From positions 6,022,053-6,086,052 of the forward strand of contig CM029384.1 of NCBI GenBank assembly GCA_017165825.1: DNA of 64,000 bases, written 5' to 3'. Positions within the stretch are counted from its first letter, which is position 1. Each line of letters starts with the position of its first letter. This DNA comes from Hepsetus odoe (taxonomy: Eukaryota > Chordata > Actinopteri > Characiformes > Hepsetidae). The position numbers and the translations under genes were made by a program. Shown in pieces: positions 46,640 through 59,150 of this stretch. The notes beneath the pieces were generated by a model. That model was not told where the DNA came from. It saw only the letters and a list, made by a program, of their open reading frames with translations, and made no database searches.

Positions 46640-46942
46640 CTACTTTACTACCTCCCTGTGTCTTCTGAACGCAGCCTGAATCAGGGAAGCTGCCTGGTGT
46701 TGCAGGATAGTCTCCCTTCTGACCCTCTGACCTCTGAAGCAGGTTTGCAGGAACATTGCAGCAGAGCGCAATTTCAAGAATTCCTCCCTCTGCTTTCTGG
46801 CATCAAGTGTGGAACGATACCTCAGTTGGATGGCGACAGCAGCATATTTGATGCATACATATCGCATTCGAACATAGTGAGCCCTGTAAGCACATTGTAT
46901 CACAGTGGCAGAAAATAAATTGTGGGATTTTGCCAGGTGCAC
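46640..46942 (-). pseudogene. IQ-motif repeat remnant (ASPM-like)
   Basis: An open stretch of 100 codons contains four consecutive IQ-type calmodulin-binding motifs: ATVIQCAYRAHYVRM, AAVAIQLRYRSTLDARK, AAMFLQTCFRGQRVRRE and AASLIQAAFRRHRE. This spacing and the alternating FRxxRxR pattern recall the IQ array of the spindle protein ASPM. It ends in a stop and continues only after a frameshift. It lacks introns and lies upstream of the coiled-coil remnant in the same orientation. ASPM is my best guess only. Confidence 0.4.
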
Positions 46943-47221
46943 CTGTAATGATCAACATCTGCCACTAGATAGCAGTCTTGTGGGGCAGAGCCACTTAAAA
47001 TCATTACTTCAATTTCAAAAATGAAATAACAAGGCACTCAATCTCTTATTAAAATACAAATGCACTGAAGAATTTTTTAACGGTATGTCGAAGTAGGAAA
47101 TGTGCCGATGTCTCAAAAAACTGTGGGTTGAAATTACTGCTCCTGGCTTGTTGTGGTTCAGTAAGAGCAACACAATGGCGTTGCCATATTTAGCAGCTCA
47201 GCCAGATGAACATAAAACATA
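46943..47221. other. Non-coding, nothing recognised
   Basis: No exon or named repeat is supported. Confidence 0.3.
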
Positions 47222-47430
47222 TAAGTTGTCGTTGTGGAAACACAGCACAACACACAGTCAACCACAACAACATGCAGCCTCCACATTTCACCCACACACA
47301 TCGTGCAGCAGGGGTCAGCTATTTAATGCACTGGGGAGCAGTGATGGGGACGGTACTTTGCTCAAGGGTACCTCAGGGCAACCTACTGGTATGAGGGCCT
47401 ATTCCCTAACCACAAGACCACCACTGCCCC
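47222..47430 (-). repeat. SINE family A copy
   Basis: 'cacatttcacccacacacat', 'gggagcagtgatggggacgg', 'gggtacctcagggcaaccta', 'ctaaccacaagaccaccact'. The B-box region is deleted. Confidence 0.83.
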
Positions 47431-47749
47431 AAGTGATCACCCTCACAAAAACATGACCTTATTTACTTTGAAAATGTACTGAAAAGTAGTCAGGCAGTGA
47501 ATAGTGACATCTAGCTGTTCGATTAAAATAATAATGATGCATGCATTTATTTCATGCCATACCTACATCTATCATAATAAAGGGCTTTTACGGTTTATGT
47601 GGAAATGTGTGGTTCTATCACTTGATTATTACTGATAAAGTGAACGGAGAGGTTTTAGCACAAAACACTGCTTTGCAAACAGTAATAAAAACAGAAACAT
47701 GGTTGGTGATCATTACGTAGAAGACTTTGATAGCTTAGAATGAAAATAA

Positions 47750-47880
47750 CTGCGATGGGCGGGCGACCTGTCCAGGGTGCGTCCCCCGTCCTTTGCCCTG
47801 TGTGCGCTGGGTTGGACTCCAGCACTCCCCCGCGACCCCGTTTGGGGACAAGCGGCAGAAAATGGATGGATGGATGGATA
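47750..47880 (+). repeat. SINE family C, 3' part
   Basis: 'gcgacctgtccagggtgcgt', 'gggttggactccagcactcc', 'cccgcgaccccgtttgggga', ending 'aatggatggatgg'. Well preserved. Confidence 0.8.
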
Positions 47881-49333
47881 ATGGAGAATGAAAATAAATT
47901 ATTTATATATGGAAAAACACTGATTTTGGTTTAAGAAGCATTATAGAAGCTAAGCAGAATGACAGAAAACTGAATTTTTCTTTTTGACTTTTTAATATTT
48001 AAAAAACATTTTGTTTTTAATAATGTCCCTGAAAACTCCTGGAAGCCCTTCACGAAATAACGTTCCTCCTGGACCCTGGTGTTACACACAAGACAAAAAA
48101 ATCTTTTGAGGTTTTTTGAGGCCTGTACTAATAAGACCTACTGACATTAGTGAAGACTCGAGATGTAAAACTGTATCCGGGGTGTCTAATCTGAGCGGGA
48201 GAATGTACTCATTTCCTTCTTCTACCATTCATTCTTCAAAAATTCTAGCAATTTTTTCTTCCTTAGCTTTATTTTTTTTAATATGTTCACTCCACATTCA
48301 AACCAGTTTGGAGTGTTAGCGCTGTCATCATTCATTCTCTCATTCTTTTTCGACATATGTATGACTACTTAATTGTTGTGCAAAAATCCCACAATGACTT
48401 TGCAGTTTAGAATTTAATTAACTTTGTTTTGATGTCTGTGTCAGTTGGGTTTCTTGGAGTATCCATCTTAAGAACAGGAGCATTAACTGAACTGTCCGGT
48501 TTAGCTGCTTTGTTCGGAGCATCGTAAACACACAAACACAGACAAACCCACTCACACAAATATAGGCTCTCATAGATAAATACAAGCACCATCAAGAAAA
48601 GAAATTATTCAAAAAGCATGTACATTATGGTGAGAAAACTTATTTGTTTAACAATTTATATTTAAAATTCACTTTTGTTCAACATGTTCACTTTTGGTCC
48701 AGAAAAGAGCAAAGTTTCCTCACTTTTATAAATCAAATCAATCAACAATGTCTATACAGTAGAGACGTAAGTAGACATGACTGATGCTTAAACTGGAGCT
48801 ATGTTTTAGGGTTAAATGGGAGAAAAATTTATCATTTTGGCAGCAAATTCTTAAGCTGTGTTTGAGGGAAAAAACATGTTCCAGATCAACATAGAAAGTT
48901 TCAAGTTTCTCACATGGTCAACTGCATTCCTTGACCTGCATTCCATTCCTTGAGAAAACTTGTTTTTTTACTTTAACTAAATATATTTCAGTAAAAGGTT
49001 AGAGTTTTCCTCATATTTTCAGTTTGAGTTTTTACTAAGTAACCACAAAGAAATGCTCGTTTTTACCCATCTTTGCTTAAAGTACCAATAATCATTGAGG
49101 TGATTATGTATTATGGATAGGTTGATTAGGTGATCATGGATTATGTGTTGTTTTAGTGATCTAGATTAGATCTTAGACTTATTTAATGCACCTCAGTGCA
49201 CTCACACACATTTAAAGTCCCCAGAAATGGGATGAAACCAAGTATAAATTATTCATTAAAGTACTCAAGTGCAGGTTTCACATATTTGTACTTGTATCTT
49301 GAGCATTTATTTTCATTTATTTTCACTTTAAGC
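47881..49333. other. Non-coding, nothing recognised
   Basis: About 1.4 kb of unique-looking AT-rich sequence without a supported exon. Confidence 0.3.
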
Positions 49334-49338
49334 CCTAC

Positions 49339-49683
49339 TGTAACAAGTGAGGTGTGTTTTGGGCACGGTAGAGCGCGCTCTGTTCTGACTGAGCACACCT
49401 GAGCTCATGAAGGCACAGGTGTGCTTCATTGGGGCTGACTATTTAAGCCCCGATGAGTCAGAACAGAGTGCAGCTCATTCGTTAGGCTAAGCCTACATGC
49501 AATGGTGGTTTTGGTAACACTTGGTGATTCTGATAACTTGGTTTAGGCTGCAGTTCCTTGGATCTTGGTTTTAATTAGAACTGCAGTCCTTTGATCTTGT
49601 TTTGTGAACATATAGATAATAAAGCTATGTTCCGAACTCCTGGCTCAGCGTTGGCGTCCTTCCTGCACCCCGCCACCGTTGCA
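49339..49683 (+). mobile_element. Solo LTR of a Gypsy-like retrotransposon with 5-bp target duplication
   Basis: The 345-bp element starts tgtaacaagtg and ends ccaccgttgca, giving TG...CA ends. It is flanked on both sides by cctac (49334-49338 and 49684-49688), a 5-bp target-site duplication. Inside are 'actatttaagcc' (TATA-like, about 49438) and an AATAAA at 49618-49623. It is related to the LTR at 45016-45304, in the opposite orientation. Confidence 0.9.
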
Positions 49684-49688
49684 CCTAC

Positions 49689-51175
49689 ATTATATTACAG
49701 ATATCTATGCTTTCTGCTCCATACACTTTTATTACATATTTCATTTCATTGTACTGAGTGGAATTCTTCATTGTTTTCATGTTACATCACTGCGCACCTT
49801 CCCTACCTTAAGACTGGTTTCGACCTGGAAAACAATCAGAAAAGATGTGTATCTATCTATGCATATCACACAAAACAGACATAACAAAATGAAACATTGC
49901 AAAAAGGATGTGATGAATGTTTTTGAATGTGATGTCTGTGAACTAGTAGAGACATGAGTCAAAGTGAGGCAAAGTAAAAATCTACCTTTTAAAAATGACC
50001 TTTATGTTTTAAGTTAAAGCTGAGTTTAGGATTGGGTTTTGGGTTCCATTTTAAATAATTGTATATGTTCTAGCATTTATATTTCATTTTGATGGTGGTT
50101 TTGTTTTCTAGCTATATTATTGAATGTAAATAATTTCTCTGTAAAACATCTACAATTAAATGAAAACGTATACTTGAGCATGATTTCAGTATTTGCACCT
50201 GGTGTCATGATGATGTTTAAATCACAGTGTAATTAGAGGCTAAGACAGAAAACATTTTCTGTGAACAAAGAATGTGACGCATTAATGCATTTCCTGTCAG
50301 CTATTTATAGGGATATAAATAAGTAGTACATAAGCATACAAGGATGTAGGCAACAAAAAAAATGTCAGACTTATATGTTCACATGACAGTAATGTAAAAA
50401 TTTGCCCTGAGCTGGAGCTTGAGAGAGTGTTAGAACAAGTCAAGCAGATAAAGGGGGAATGCAGAATAGCTAGTTTAGTTTGACTGTGTAATGGGATTGT
50501 TCTCTCTTATTTTGATGGAAATTTATACAAAAGCTCTTTGCTGTTCCTTAGTTTACTTTCAAAGGTCAGTTTTGATAGAAGAGTCTACATGTCTCATTCA
50601 CTCTGATGAAAAAATCAGATGGTGTATTTTTCTGTTTATAGTACTGCTCTTTTCTTTAGGTTTCTTTTTTTTTTTTTTTTTTTTTGGTGTTAATTGTGGT
50701 CAAAACATTCTGAAATATGCTAAAGTGGAAAATATTAAGGATCTGACAAGGGATTTAAAAAGTGAAAACTACTAAAATAAAGGTGCCAAAAACACATTTA
50801 AACATACAGATTCGTTTTGGTTCCATAATGAACCTTTTAGTCTGTGGTTCTTTAAAAAGTCTTTCTGGTATTTGATGTGGGAAAGCCTAAAAACTGCAAA
50901 GTTAAAAGACTTCATGGATAAAGCCATTGTAGGAACATATTTTTAAAAGCATCCTCCCGTATTTCCTTATAGACTAGTATACTTTTAATGTATTTACAAG
51001 TCAAATAACCGTGGTGTTGATGGATGTTTTACCCCAATCTGAAATCAAATTTGTTTTTTTGCATTAAAAAAAAACATACATAGCAGTGCTTAGTGTACAA
51101 AAGTTTCCACTGATCGAGCAAGTGAGAGAGAGCGAGAGAGTTAGGCAAGTATGGGTGTGTCTCAGGTGCTGACTG
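49689..51175. other. Upstream flank of the plus-strand protease gene
   Basis: AT-rich, with a poly-T run near 50668 and no recognised repeat or exon. Confidence 0.3.
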
Positions 51176-51233
51176 GAGCGTAAATATCCATGTAGGTCTG
51201 AAATGCTGTGAGACCATTTTGTTCTGTGTGACG
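51176..51233 (+). promoter_or_regulatory. Candidate core promoter and 5' UTR of the plus-strand protease gene
   Basis: A TATA-like 'gcgtaaatatcc' at about 51179-51190 lies some 45-50 bp upstream of the ATG at 51234, matching the spacing in the minus-strand paralogue. No CpG enrichment is seen. Confidence 0.45.
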
Positions 51234-54200
51234 ATGCTGTTAAGTGTGGTGCTCATTGTTGGCCTCCTAGCCAAAGGTAAGTCTATCAACTAATTTGGCT
51301 ACTGTATGCAAATAAAATAGAAACCTTCTGAAGAAGGTGCTTAGTTAAACTGCAAATAGACTGTTTCAGCTGAGCAACAGTGACTTTACCCTTTAAAAAG
51401 TAGTTCAGCCTTAATAGTAATTTTATGCAGTAAACACGATTCAGCTGCTTATACGCAACTTACGTATTTATCAGAATAAATCTGTCCTGTTACACTTCTT
51501 AAAGTGTTTTCTTGATCATTGAAAAAAATGTTTTAGGGATAGTATGAATGCTTTTGAAAATTCAATCTATTGGTGATGACTCTAGTACCCCCAATGAACC
51601 TATTGAAGATAAGCGGCTCAGAAAATGATCGGATGAATGAATTTCTTTCAAGGCAGCTGAAAGTTTAGTTTCAGATTTATTACTACCAACTTAAGTGATC
51701 TTACTAGTGAATGATTGAGTGAGATCAGTTTAAGGTTCAGTCTGTCTAGACTAATCCTCTGTACACCTGGTAACTCACACTTAAAGGTAACAATAAAGAA
51801 AAGAAGCAATTAAGCAAAATGTGAAGTATAATTTGAAAGCATTCAACCAGGAAAGGTTTAGTGGCAGGAAAGACAGGTATAATACACAGATTGGTATTTT
51901 ACAAAAGAGATTGGAGTTATTTGTGTATATTTCCTCATACGAGGTGGAAATCACATGAGATAAACAATGTACTTCCTTATCAACACTGACCTTGGCTTAA
52001 CACCTGTCACTGCAGTCTTTCAACACTAATACGCACATTTCAAAATGTAAAAACTTTAAGAATACCAACATTTGTTTTCTAACCATGTGGAAGAGCCAGT
52101 TTTCACGTTTTTGAGTGTGACATACGACTGAGCTGCCTAATCATTAATGCAAGATGAAGAATTTAATTTATATCATTTAAAAAATAAATTCCATTTTAAA
52201 AATAACAGTTTGAAGTAGAAATTCTATTTATATTTATATTGTTTTAATTTATATAGTTTATATAGTTTAAAGTAGCAGTTACTACTTTTAGATTAAAGTA
52301 AAGGGACCCTCATTCTCCTTGGATCACCTTCATCTGAGAAAGCGTCTAATTATAATGTACTAGTATGACACTTGATTTTTTTGTCTCTGTAAATGTTACT
52401 TAACTTTGTTGCTTTGTTTCAGGGGGTCACTCACAGTTGAGTGGTGAGTTATTTATTATTTTTACGAAATACTTTATTAAATAATGCTGCAGTAATTCAA
52501 TATATACTCTCCTAAAAATACACTCTTTTTGGTTCCCTAAAAAACATTCAATGATGTACCATTGCTATAAAAAAAGGAAAAAATTTAAGTTTGTAAAGTT
52601 GTAAATTTGTTTGTAAGCAGGACACTTTAGGTGATCCAAAGTGTTTATTCTATGTTCTGCAATGTTTTATTAACAGTTTCCCCCTTTGAAGGTAATATTT
52701 TAGAGTTGGTTTCCTGAGATAGAGATGAATTTTAGTCTTGGACTGCTCATGGTTTTAAATGGGAATTCTCAATAGAAAGGAAAATATAGCTCATGACTAG
52801 AGCCAGATTTTTTTATGGTCTAGCATGCAAAGAGTCCATTGATTGGCTGGGGATGGTAGAGTACCTGGAGGTATACGCTGACTGTTCACTGGGCTCTTCC
52901 TGGCTTCTTCTGTGGCTTTTTTAAAGAATATGAGAAAACCCAAAACTTATAACTTTTAAATTCCAAGTCTCCAACTTCAAGACTCCAGACACCCCCAAAG
53001 AGGTTTGATTTGATGATCACTGTATGATAAAAATATATAATAAACAAATTTGATTGCATTGTCTGTTTTCATAAAACAAGCAGAGAGAATTTAATTTGTG
53101 CTTTTTATGGGTCCATGTTCAAATGTGTAAAGGTGAGCTCTCTGTTGAGGACATACACTTATTTTTACTTAGAGAATCTGCAGGTTTAGGCTTAGACATA
53201 TATCTAAATTAGTTATATCTTAAGACCACACCCCTGGCAAGGAGGGTTTCTTATTTTTATTGCTTAAAAAGAGATGATTAATGAAACTGCTTGTTTGTCT
53301 TGTCTCGTGATCCAGTGGATGTAGCTTAAGTTTTTAACTTTGTAAAGGTGTATAAAGTTTTATATCTAACAGTATGGTGTAAAGACAGCTGGTTTTGGAA
53401 TATTTAAAAATATTTGATTGAACTGCCAAATGCCCAGTGGCAAGTGTGCATTTATACCAGCCTGTCCATGGCTAAGCATTGCATCTGTACAACAAGGATT
53501 ATCCCTTAATTTGTCCCTTTTGGAGACAGACAGACAGACAGACAGACAGAAAGTGTGTTCATGAAAGTACATTGTATGCAATCATAAATATAGTGAGCTG
53601 GGATTATTGTCAGGATTATTATTAATGTTATCTTTATTACTTTTATTTTATTACTTTAATTTATAGTATTAATAGTAGGGGTGATAGGAGTGGTGATATT
53701 GCTGTTCTTTTTGTTGTTGTTATTACTTATTGAATATTGGCCATCTCACCTAGCAACAATACCTCTTTTTTCCCTCTGTCAGTGTGTGGTGTTGCTCAGC
53801 TAAATACCAAGATAGTGGGAGGACAGAATGCCTCTCCTGGTTCTTGGCCTTGGCAAGTGAGCCTGCAGAATAATGGTTTTCATTTCTGCGGTGGATCCCT
53901 CATAAATTCTGGCTGGGTTCTAACAGCAGCCCACTGCTTTGGAAGGTGAAACATTGAAAGCATTTTGCGAAGAGCCTCTTGTAATACAATGAAAAGAATT
54001 CTTACAACATTTCAAAGAGGGTGAAACGAATGCATCTGCTTTTTTTCCAGTTACACTGCTTCACAAGTGACCGTGGTTTTGGGGTTACAGGCCCTGAGCA
54101 CAAGTACTTCAAATTCAGTGTCCAAATCTGTCAGTAAAGTCATCATCAATCCCAACTACAATTCAAACACTCAAGACAATGACATCACCCTGCTGCAGCT

Positions 54201-56378
54201 GAGCTCTCCTGTCACCTTCACGCCGTATATTACTCCTGTGTGTCTGGCTGCACCCGGGAGTTCATTCTTTAATGGTACTCTCACCTGGGTTACTGGCTGG
54301 GGAAACATCGCCACTGGAGGTAAGAAATTCATTTAGAAGCTTAAGTTTGCATAAATCCAGTCACAATGAAAGCAGTTGAGCTCATGCAGTGTCAGTACAT
54401 GTACTGTGGTCATATCATATGATGTGTGGTCCAAACTATTGACTTTGAGTATATATATTTATACATATTTATATTTATAGTTATAATATATATTTAAATA
54501 TATATAAATATAATTGATCATGGATTATCGTCCTTAAAACAATGTCATTGTTCTAATAAGTGCCTTTAACAAAACAAAATGAAACAAAGTTTCAACTTAG
54601 CTTTAAACAAAGTAACTGTGACCCTTAACATGAGTAACTTGTTTGTTTGTTTTTTAACCAGAGTACCATTTTGTGTCAAGTTGGGTCATTGAAAAGGCTT
54701 CAAAACATAAATTTTCCGCATTCATATGTGGATTAGTTTATCTGTTTTGCCTGATCAGTTATCTAGATCCTTTATATTGTGATATCAGCCAACCAGGGAA
54801 TTACAAAATAAAATTATTCTTCCTTAGACATACATTTTTCAGCAGCCGTGTGTACAGTGCTATTTACGTATCTGTTGTGGATGTACACACATGCTGGTTA
54901 CCAGCATGTATATTGTGGCCCTTAGAAATCAGTTAGAGCTTTCTTTTCTATCAGTCTTCATATTTTAGCTGTTGTGGCACTGGTGCTGACACCTCACAGA
55001 AAGATAGTCTTGGGCCCGATTCCCAGGTGGGATGGCCAGGGACCTTTCTGTAAAGTTTCATGTTGTCTTGGTGTCAATGTGGATTTCCTCTGGGTGCTCC
55101 GGTTTCCTCCCATGTCATGTCAGGTGAGGGAGTGAGTGAGTGTTTTTGAGTGGTTTTTTTTTTGTGTGTATGTTTGTTTCCTCAGTAAGCCTTCCTTCTC
55201 CTGGGACACTTCAGGAAGTACAAGTCCCAGTTATTGGAAACCGGCAATGTAACTGTTTAAATGGAGTTGGAAGGATCACAAGCAACATGTTGTGTGCTGG
55301 ATTGTTGGCTGGTGGCAAAGACTCCTGTCAGGTAATCTCTTCCCAGTCTCTTTACTTCTTGTACTTTTTGTTGTTTTTTTTTTTTTGTTCACTTAAAGGA
55401 TGTTAAATACTAATGCAAGGATATTGTTCTGACTCCCACAGGGTGACTCTGGAGGTCCACTGGTCATTAAACAGGGAGGTGTTTGGATCCAGGCTGGGAT
55501 TGTGAGTTTTGGTGTTGGCTGTGCCCAGCCAAATTACCCAGGTGTGTATTCCAGAGTGTCTCAGTACCAGAACTGGATCAACCAGCAGATCACCAGCAAC
55601 CAGCCTGGCTTTGTCCTCTACACTTCCACTGGCACCAATGCTGACCTGAGTGTCTCCTGTCCTGGCCTACCTGCTGTAACTGCAGCCCCCACCACTATCC
55701 CCACAACTACTGCTGCCCGTAAGATCATCTTATTTTCTGAGAACTGTGCCTAGTGATGTTTAATGTCCAGTACACTATTGGAACTGTTGAGTTCAAGGCC
55801 TCAAACTGAGTAAAGGAATCTTTCTCTCTGACTCCAGCTGTGGTGTGTGGAAACGCTAAGCTGAACACCATCTCAGGAGGGGGCAACTCCTTGGCATCTG
55901 CAGGCACATGGCCATGGATGGCCAGCCTGCAACTTAACGGAACACAAGTCTGTGGTGGTACACTGATAGCTGAGCAGTTTGTCCTGAGCTCTGCTGACTG
56001 CTTCTCCAGGTAAAACCTATAGAATTAGGAAACTGATATTTAACAAGTAAAAAAGCAAATTGTATCAATGCAGATACATGTTAGTCCTAAAATGTTATGT
56101 TCTGTCCCATATCTCCAGCTCCACCAATCCTTCTTACTGGACTGTAATCCTCGGACGCCTCAACCAGAACGGCTCCAACCCCAACGAGGTTTCCGTCAAT
56201 GTGACTTCAATCTCACTGAGCAGTGGGTCAACAAATAATGTGGCAGTACTGCAGCTCTCCAGCATGCCAAAACTTTCAAACTACATTCAGCCCATATGTG
56301 TGGACCAGGGGGACAACAATTTCATAGGAAATACTCAGTGCTGGGCAACTGGTTGGGGTTCAGGAGGAGGAGGTACTT

Positions 56379-56427
<49 letters not shown>

Positions 56428-57996
56428 CGCCCGCACATCATTCCTGTTTGGCACTATATAGCTAGGGTATTATGACATAAGATTAAACCTTTTTGCTGCT
56501 ATTTGGCATGAGTCCTGGCCATATGATTGACAAATTCCTTTAAAAGCACATCTTGGAATGGATCAGGTTTTTTTAGATTATTTAAGGAACCCCACACACC
56601 AGACTTTTTATCATAAAGGAATTCAACTTGAAAATGGGTTCTTCTAATGGTTGCTACTCTTCATACATTGAGAAGAAGGATTTTAATTTGTATAGTGTCT
56701 TAATATTAGTGTATTTGTATACTTTCTTAAAAGTGACATATTCCAGCATTAACAAAGTGAATTATCAAAGCAACTTCCCAGCTGGCAGAGAAGGAAAACT
56801 CCCCAGACCTCAATTTGCTTGCACTGATGGAGTCCTTAACCTTTCATGCCTTGATTTGTCATTGTTTTTTGTATAGCCACTGACTTTAAGTACACTTGAA
56901 ACAATATTTTTATAGTGTCTAGCAAAATTATAATTTATTGTACTTATCAAAATATATATTTTTAATGAGCATTTCATCATATTTAAAGAGCAGGATTTCA
57001 TAAATAAAACATTTCCAGTTGATGTTTTATGAGGTTATTCTTCATTTCCCCTTCTCATGCTATTCTCTCTATCTTGCTGTAGCATCTGGAACTCTTCAGC
57101 AGTTAAGCACTGCTGTAGTTGCCTGTGGCAACGCATCCTCATCTAACAGCAGCATCTGTACAGCGGCCTTGCCCTTAGAACAGGTATTTTAATACCCTTC
57201 AAAATCCATTCTGCTGATACATTCCAATGCATTTATAAAAATCCTTTAAGTTTCAATGTTTAAAGCTGTGTTCGGCCTATGCACCTTATGCCTGATTGCT
57301 TTTTGAGTTGAACAAAAACTGTGAGAAAGAAAGCTTGGCCACATGCCAAAAAAGCCTTTCTTTGTTTACTTGAAACTTGATATTTTAGCAAACTGTATAA
57401 TGAAGTTTATTTTTTAGCATTTAATCTCAACAAAGAGAAGGTGGATTAACCTCTCCATAACTTTAAAGGCACTGAATTATCACATAGACCCATATTTTTA
57501 TTCATATTAATATTCACCACCCTTTCTGACCTGCAACCTGACCTGGTTTTCTAAATAAACTGATACAATTTAAAACTGAGTTAAATATCTGACTACACAG
57601 ACTATTAGATTACATAGTTTAGTTCCATCATAGAAAAAAACTGTATTTTAAAAAGGGCTCATAATCTTTCTCTCTCACTTGTAGACTAATGTTGGAGGTC
57701 CTCTGATGTGTAAGGTTGGACAATCTTGGATTCAGGCTGCAGTCTTGACTCTGTCCAACAGCAGCAGCACCAATAACAGCACCAATAAAAGCACCAGGGC
57801 AGCAACTACCTCAACAAATGTCAACATCTTCACTAAAACTTCAACCTTTGCATCCTTCCTGAAGTCTGTAGCGGGCACCCTTCCTCCCAAAGCAACCTCT
57901 TCCACAACCTCTATTACAAATAAGTCTTCCTCATTCTTCTCTGTCACCATTCTCCTCCTGCTTTCACTAAGTGCTGTATTTAATCTGTACAGTTAA
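51234..57996 (+). CDS. Tandem S1-protease protein: active trypsin-like domain plus dead domain, probable GPI anchor
   Basis: Ten coding exons: 51234-51276, 52423-52443, 53783-53945, 54051-54319, 55186-55331, 55442-55718, 55838-56009, 56119-56372, 57083-57183, 57685-57996. They join to 585 codons, and all introns are GT-AG. Signal peptide about residues 1-19 (LLSVVLIVGLLA core), then a micro-exon encoding GHSQLS. Domain 1: activation site TK|IVGG after K31, His72 (TAAHC), Asp120 (DNDITLLQL), Ser217 (GDSGGP), pocket Asp211 with G238 and G248, so Lys/Arg specificity is expected. A short TTIPTTT linker follows. Domain 2 (from about residue 307) has D360 for His, N404 for Asp and TNVGGP for GDSGGP (V485), and lacks the Cys191-Cys220 pair. 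The Ser/Thr/Asn-rich C-terminal stalk ends in hydrophobic VTILLLLSLSAVF, fitting a GPI signal. The architecture resembles teleost polyserase/Prss60-like proteins. A secreted or surface role is expected. Confidence 0.93.
53524..53550. repeat. (GACA)n in intron 2
   Basis: Six to seven GACA units. Confidence 0.93.
54970..55130 (+). repeat. SINE family C in intron 4
   Basis: 'gctgacacctcacagaaaga', 'gcccgattcccaggtggga', 'gggacctttctgtaaagttt', 'ggtgctccggtttcctccc'. It ends about 55 bp before the exon 5 acceptor. Confidence 0.82.
56382..56428. repeat. (GT)n at the start of intron 8
   Basis: A GT run begins 9 bp after the exon 8 donor. GU repeats beside donors can bind CELF/TDP-43-type proteins; an effect here is inference. 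Confidence 0.93.
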
Positions 57997-58015
57997 GGAA
58001 GAAGAGAGAAACAGA

Positions 58016-58342
58016 AATAAAGGAAATAAAGGATCAGGCCTGACCCAAGATGAAGGACTATCTTGAAAAATCCCTACATTAACAAAATACTTAAGAATCT
58101 TCCTGCTATTCTTTATAAAATAATGAAATTTTTACTTCCATCAAATCTCACACTTGAAGGAGTTGCACTTTTTTAATGCACCATCCCACATGGTGTATGG
58201 TGTATAAGTTTACATGCCTGTTAAATGCTTAAAGTAGCATGCTTGTGGACGGGCGCCAGTAGGTTGAAGTGTACATAAAAGATTGGGACATAGTGATATT
58301 TAGTTAAATGACCAGAATATGTTGAAGATGTTTCTCAATAAA
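58016..58342 (+). terminator. Poly(A) signals of the plus-strand protease gene
   Basis: AATAAA at 58016-58021 and 58025-58030 (20-34 nt past the stop) and again at 58337-58342. Which is used cannot be told. The first two would give a very short 3' UTR. Confidence 0.55.
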
Positions 58343-58344
58343 GA

Positions 58345-58945
58345 TGTCTATAATTTTTTTTTCCTTTAAGTTATTTAATATTTCATCCTATTAACTTATA
58401 CAGAAAAAATAAGTAAAAGATTTAAGGTGAAACTGTTTATAATGTTACAAAAGTACTTGAATCCGAATGAAAACAACTTCTTTCTCTGTACTGTGGGCAT
58501 AGCTATGTTATTTATGAAGGCAAAGGGAAGAGAATGAAAGAATACTAAATGAGCTTTTGTGTTTCAAGAGCATAATTGGTGATATGGATTTTTGTGAATG
58601 CTTTAAAAAATGTATTCCATTTTAATGTCTGAAGTCGTCGATTGACTATCAACAACTTTCTACTCCAGTTTTTTTTCAGCAAGAGGAGAACCATGCAACT
58701 ATGATCTAAGAAACTCAACTTTTTAAAAATCCAACAATATAAACCCGTAACCCGTAGGTTTTAGCCTTTAAATCTTTCAAAAAATATATCATGCTGAATG
58801 CCATATCTTGCATAACAACAGTGTAAGGTCATGTGAGGTGAATTATGAGGAAACTACAGCATCCTGATACAGAGACACAGCATTCTGATACTCTGTTAGA
58901 TCAATGTGCAGAAAAGTTCTCAGATCAGCATTGGTCTTGACTGTT
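58345..58945. other. Non-coding, nothing recognised
   Basis: No exon or named repeat is supported. Confidence 0.3.
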
Positions 58946-58949
58946 TAAT

Positions 58950-59150
58950 TACATTTACATTTTACAGCAGCAGGCGACTCTTATCAGAGCGACTTCCATG
59001 TCCTAATTACAGGGACAGTCCCCCGGAGCAATTCATGGTTAAGGCTCAGGGACCCAGTGATGGTTGTGCCAGAGGTGGGATTCAAACCTGGGACCTCTTG
59101 GTCATAGGTCCATAGGCAAGTACCCTACCGCTAGACCACCACCACCTATA
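58950..59150 (-). repeat. SINE family B copy
   Basis: 'acatttacattttacagcag', 'agggacagtcccccggagc', 'tgggattcaaacctggg', 'accctaccgctagaccacca'. Full length in reverse. Confidence 0.88.
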
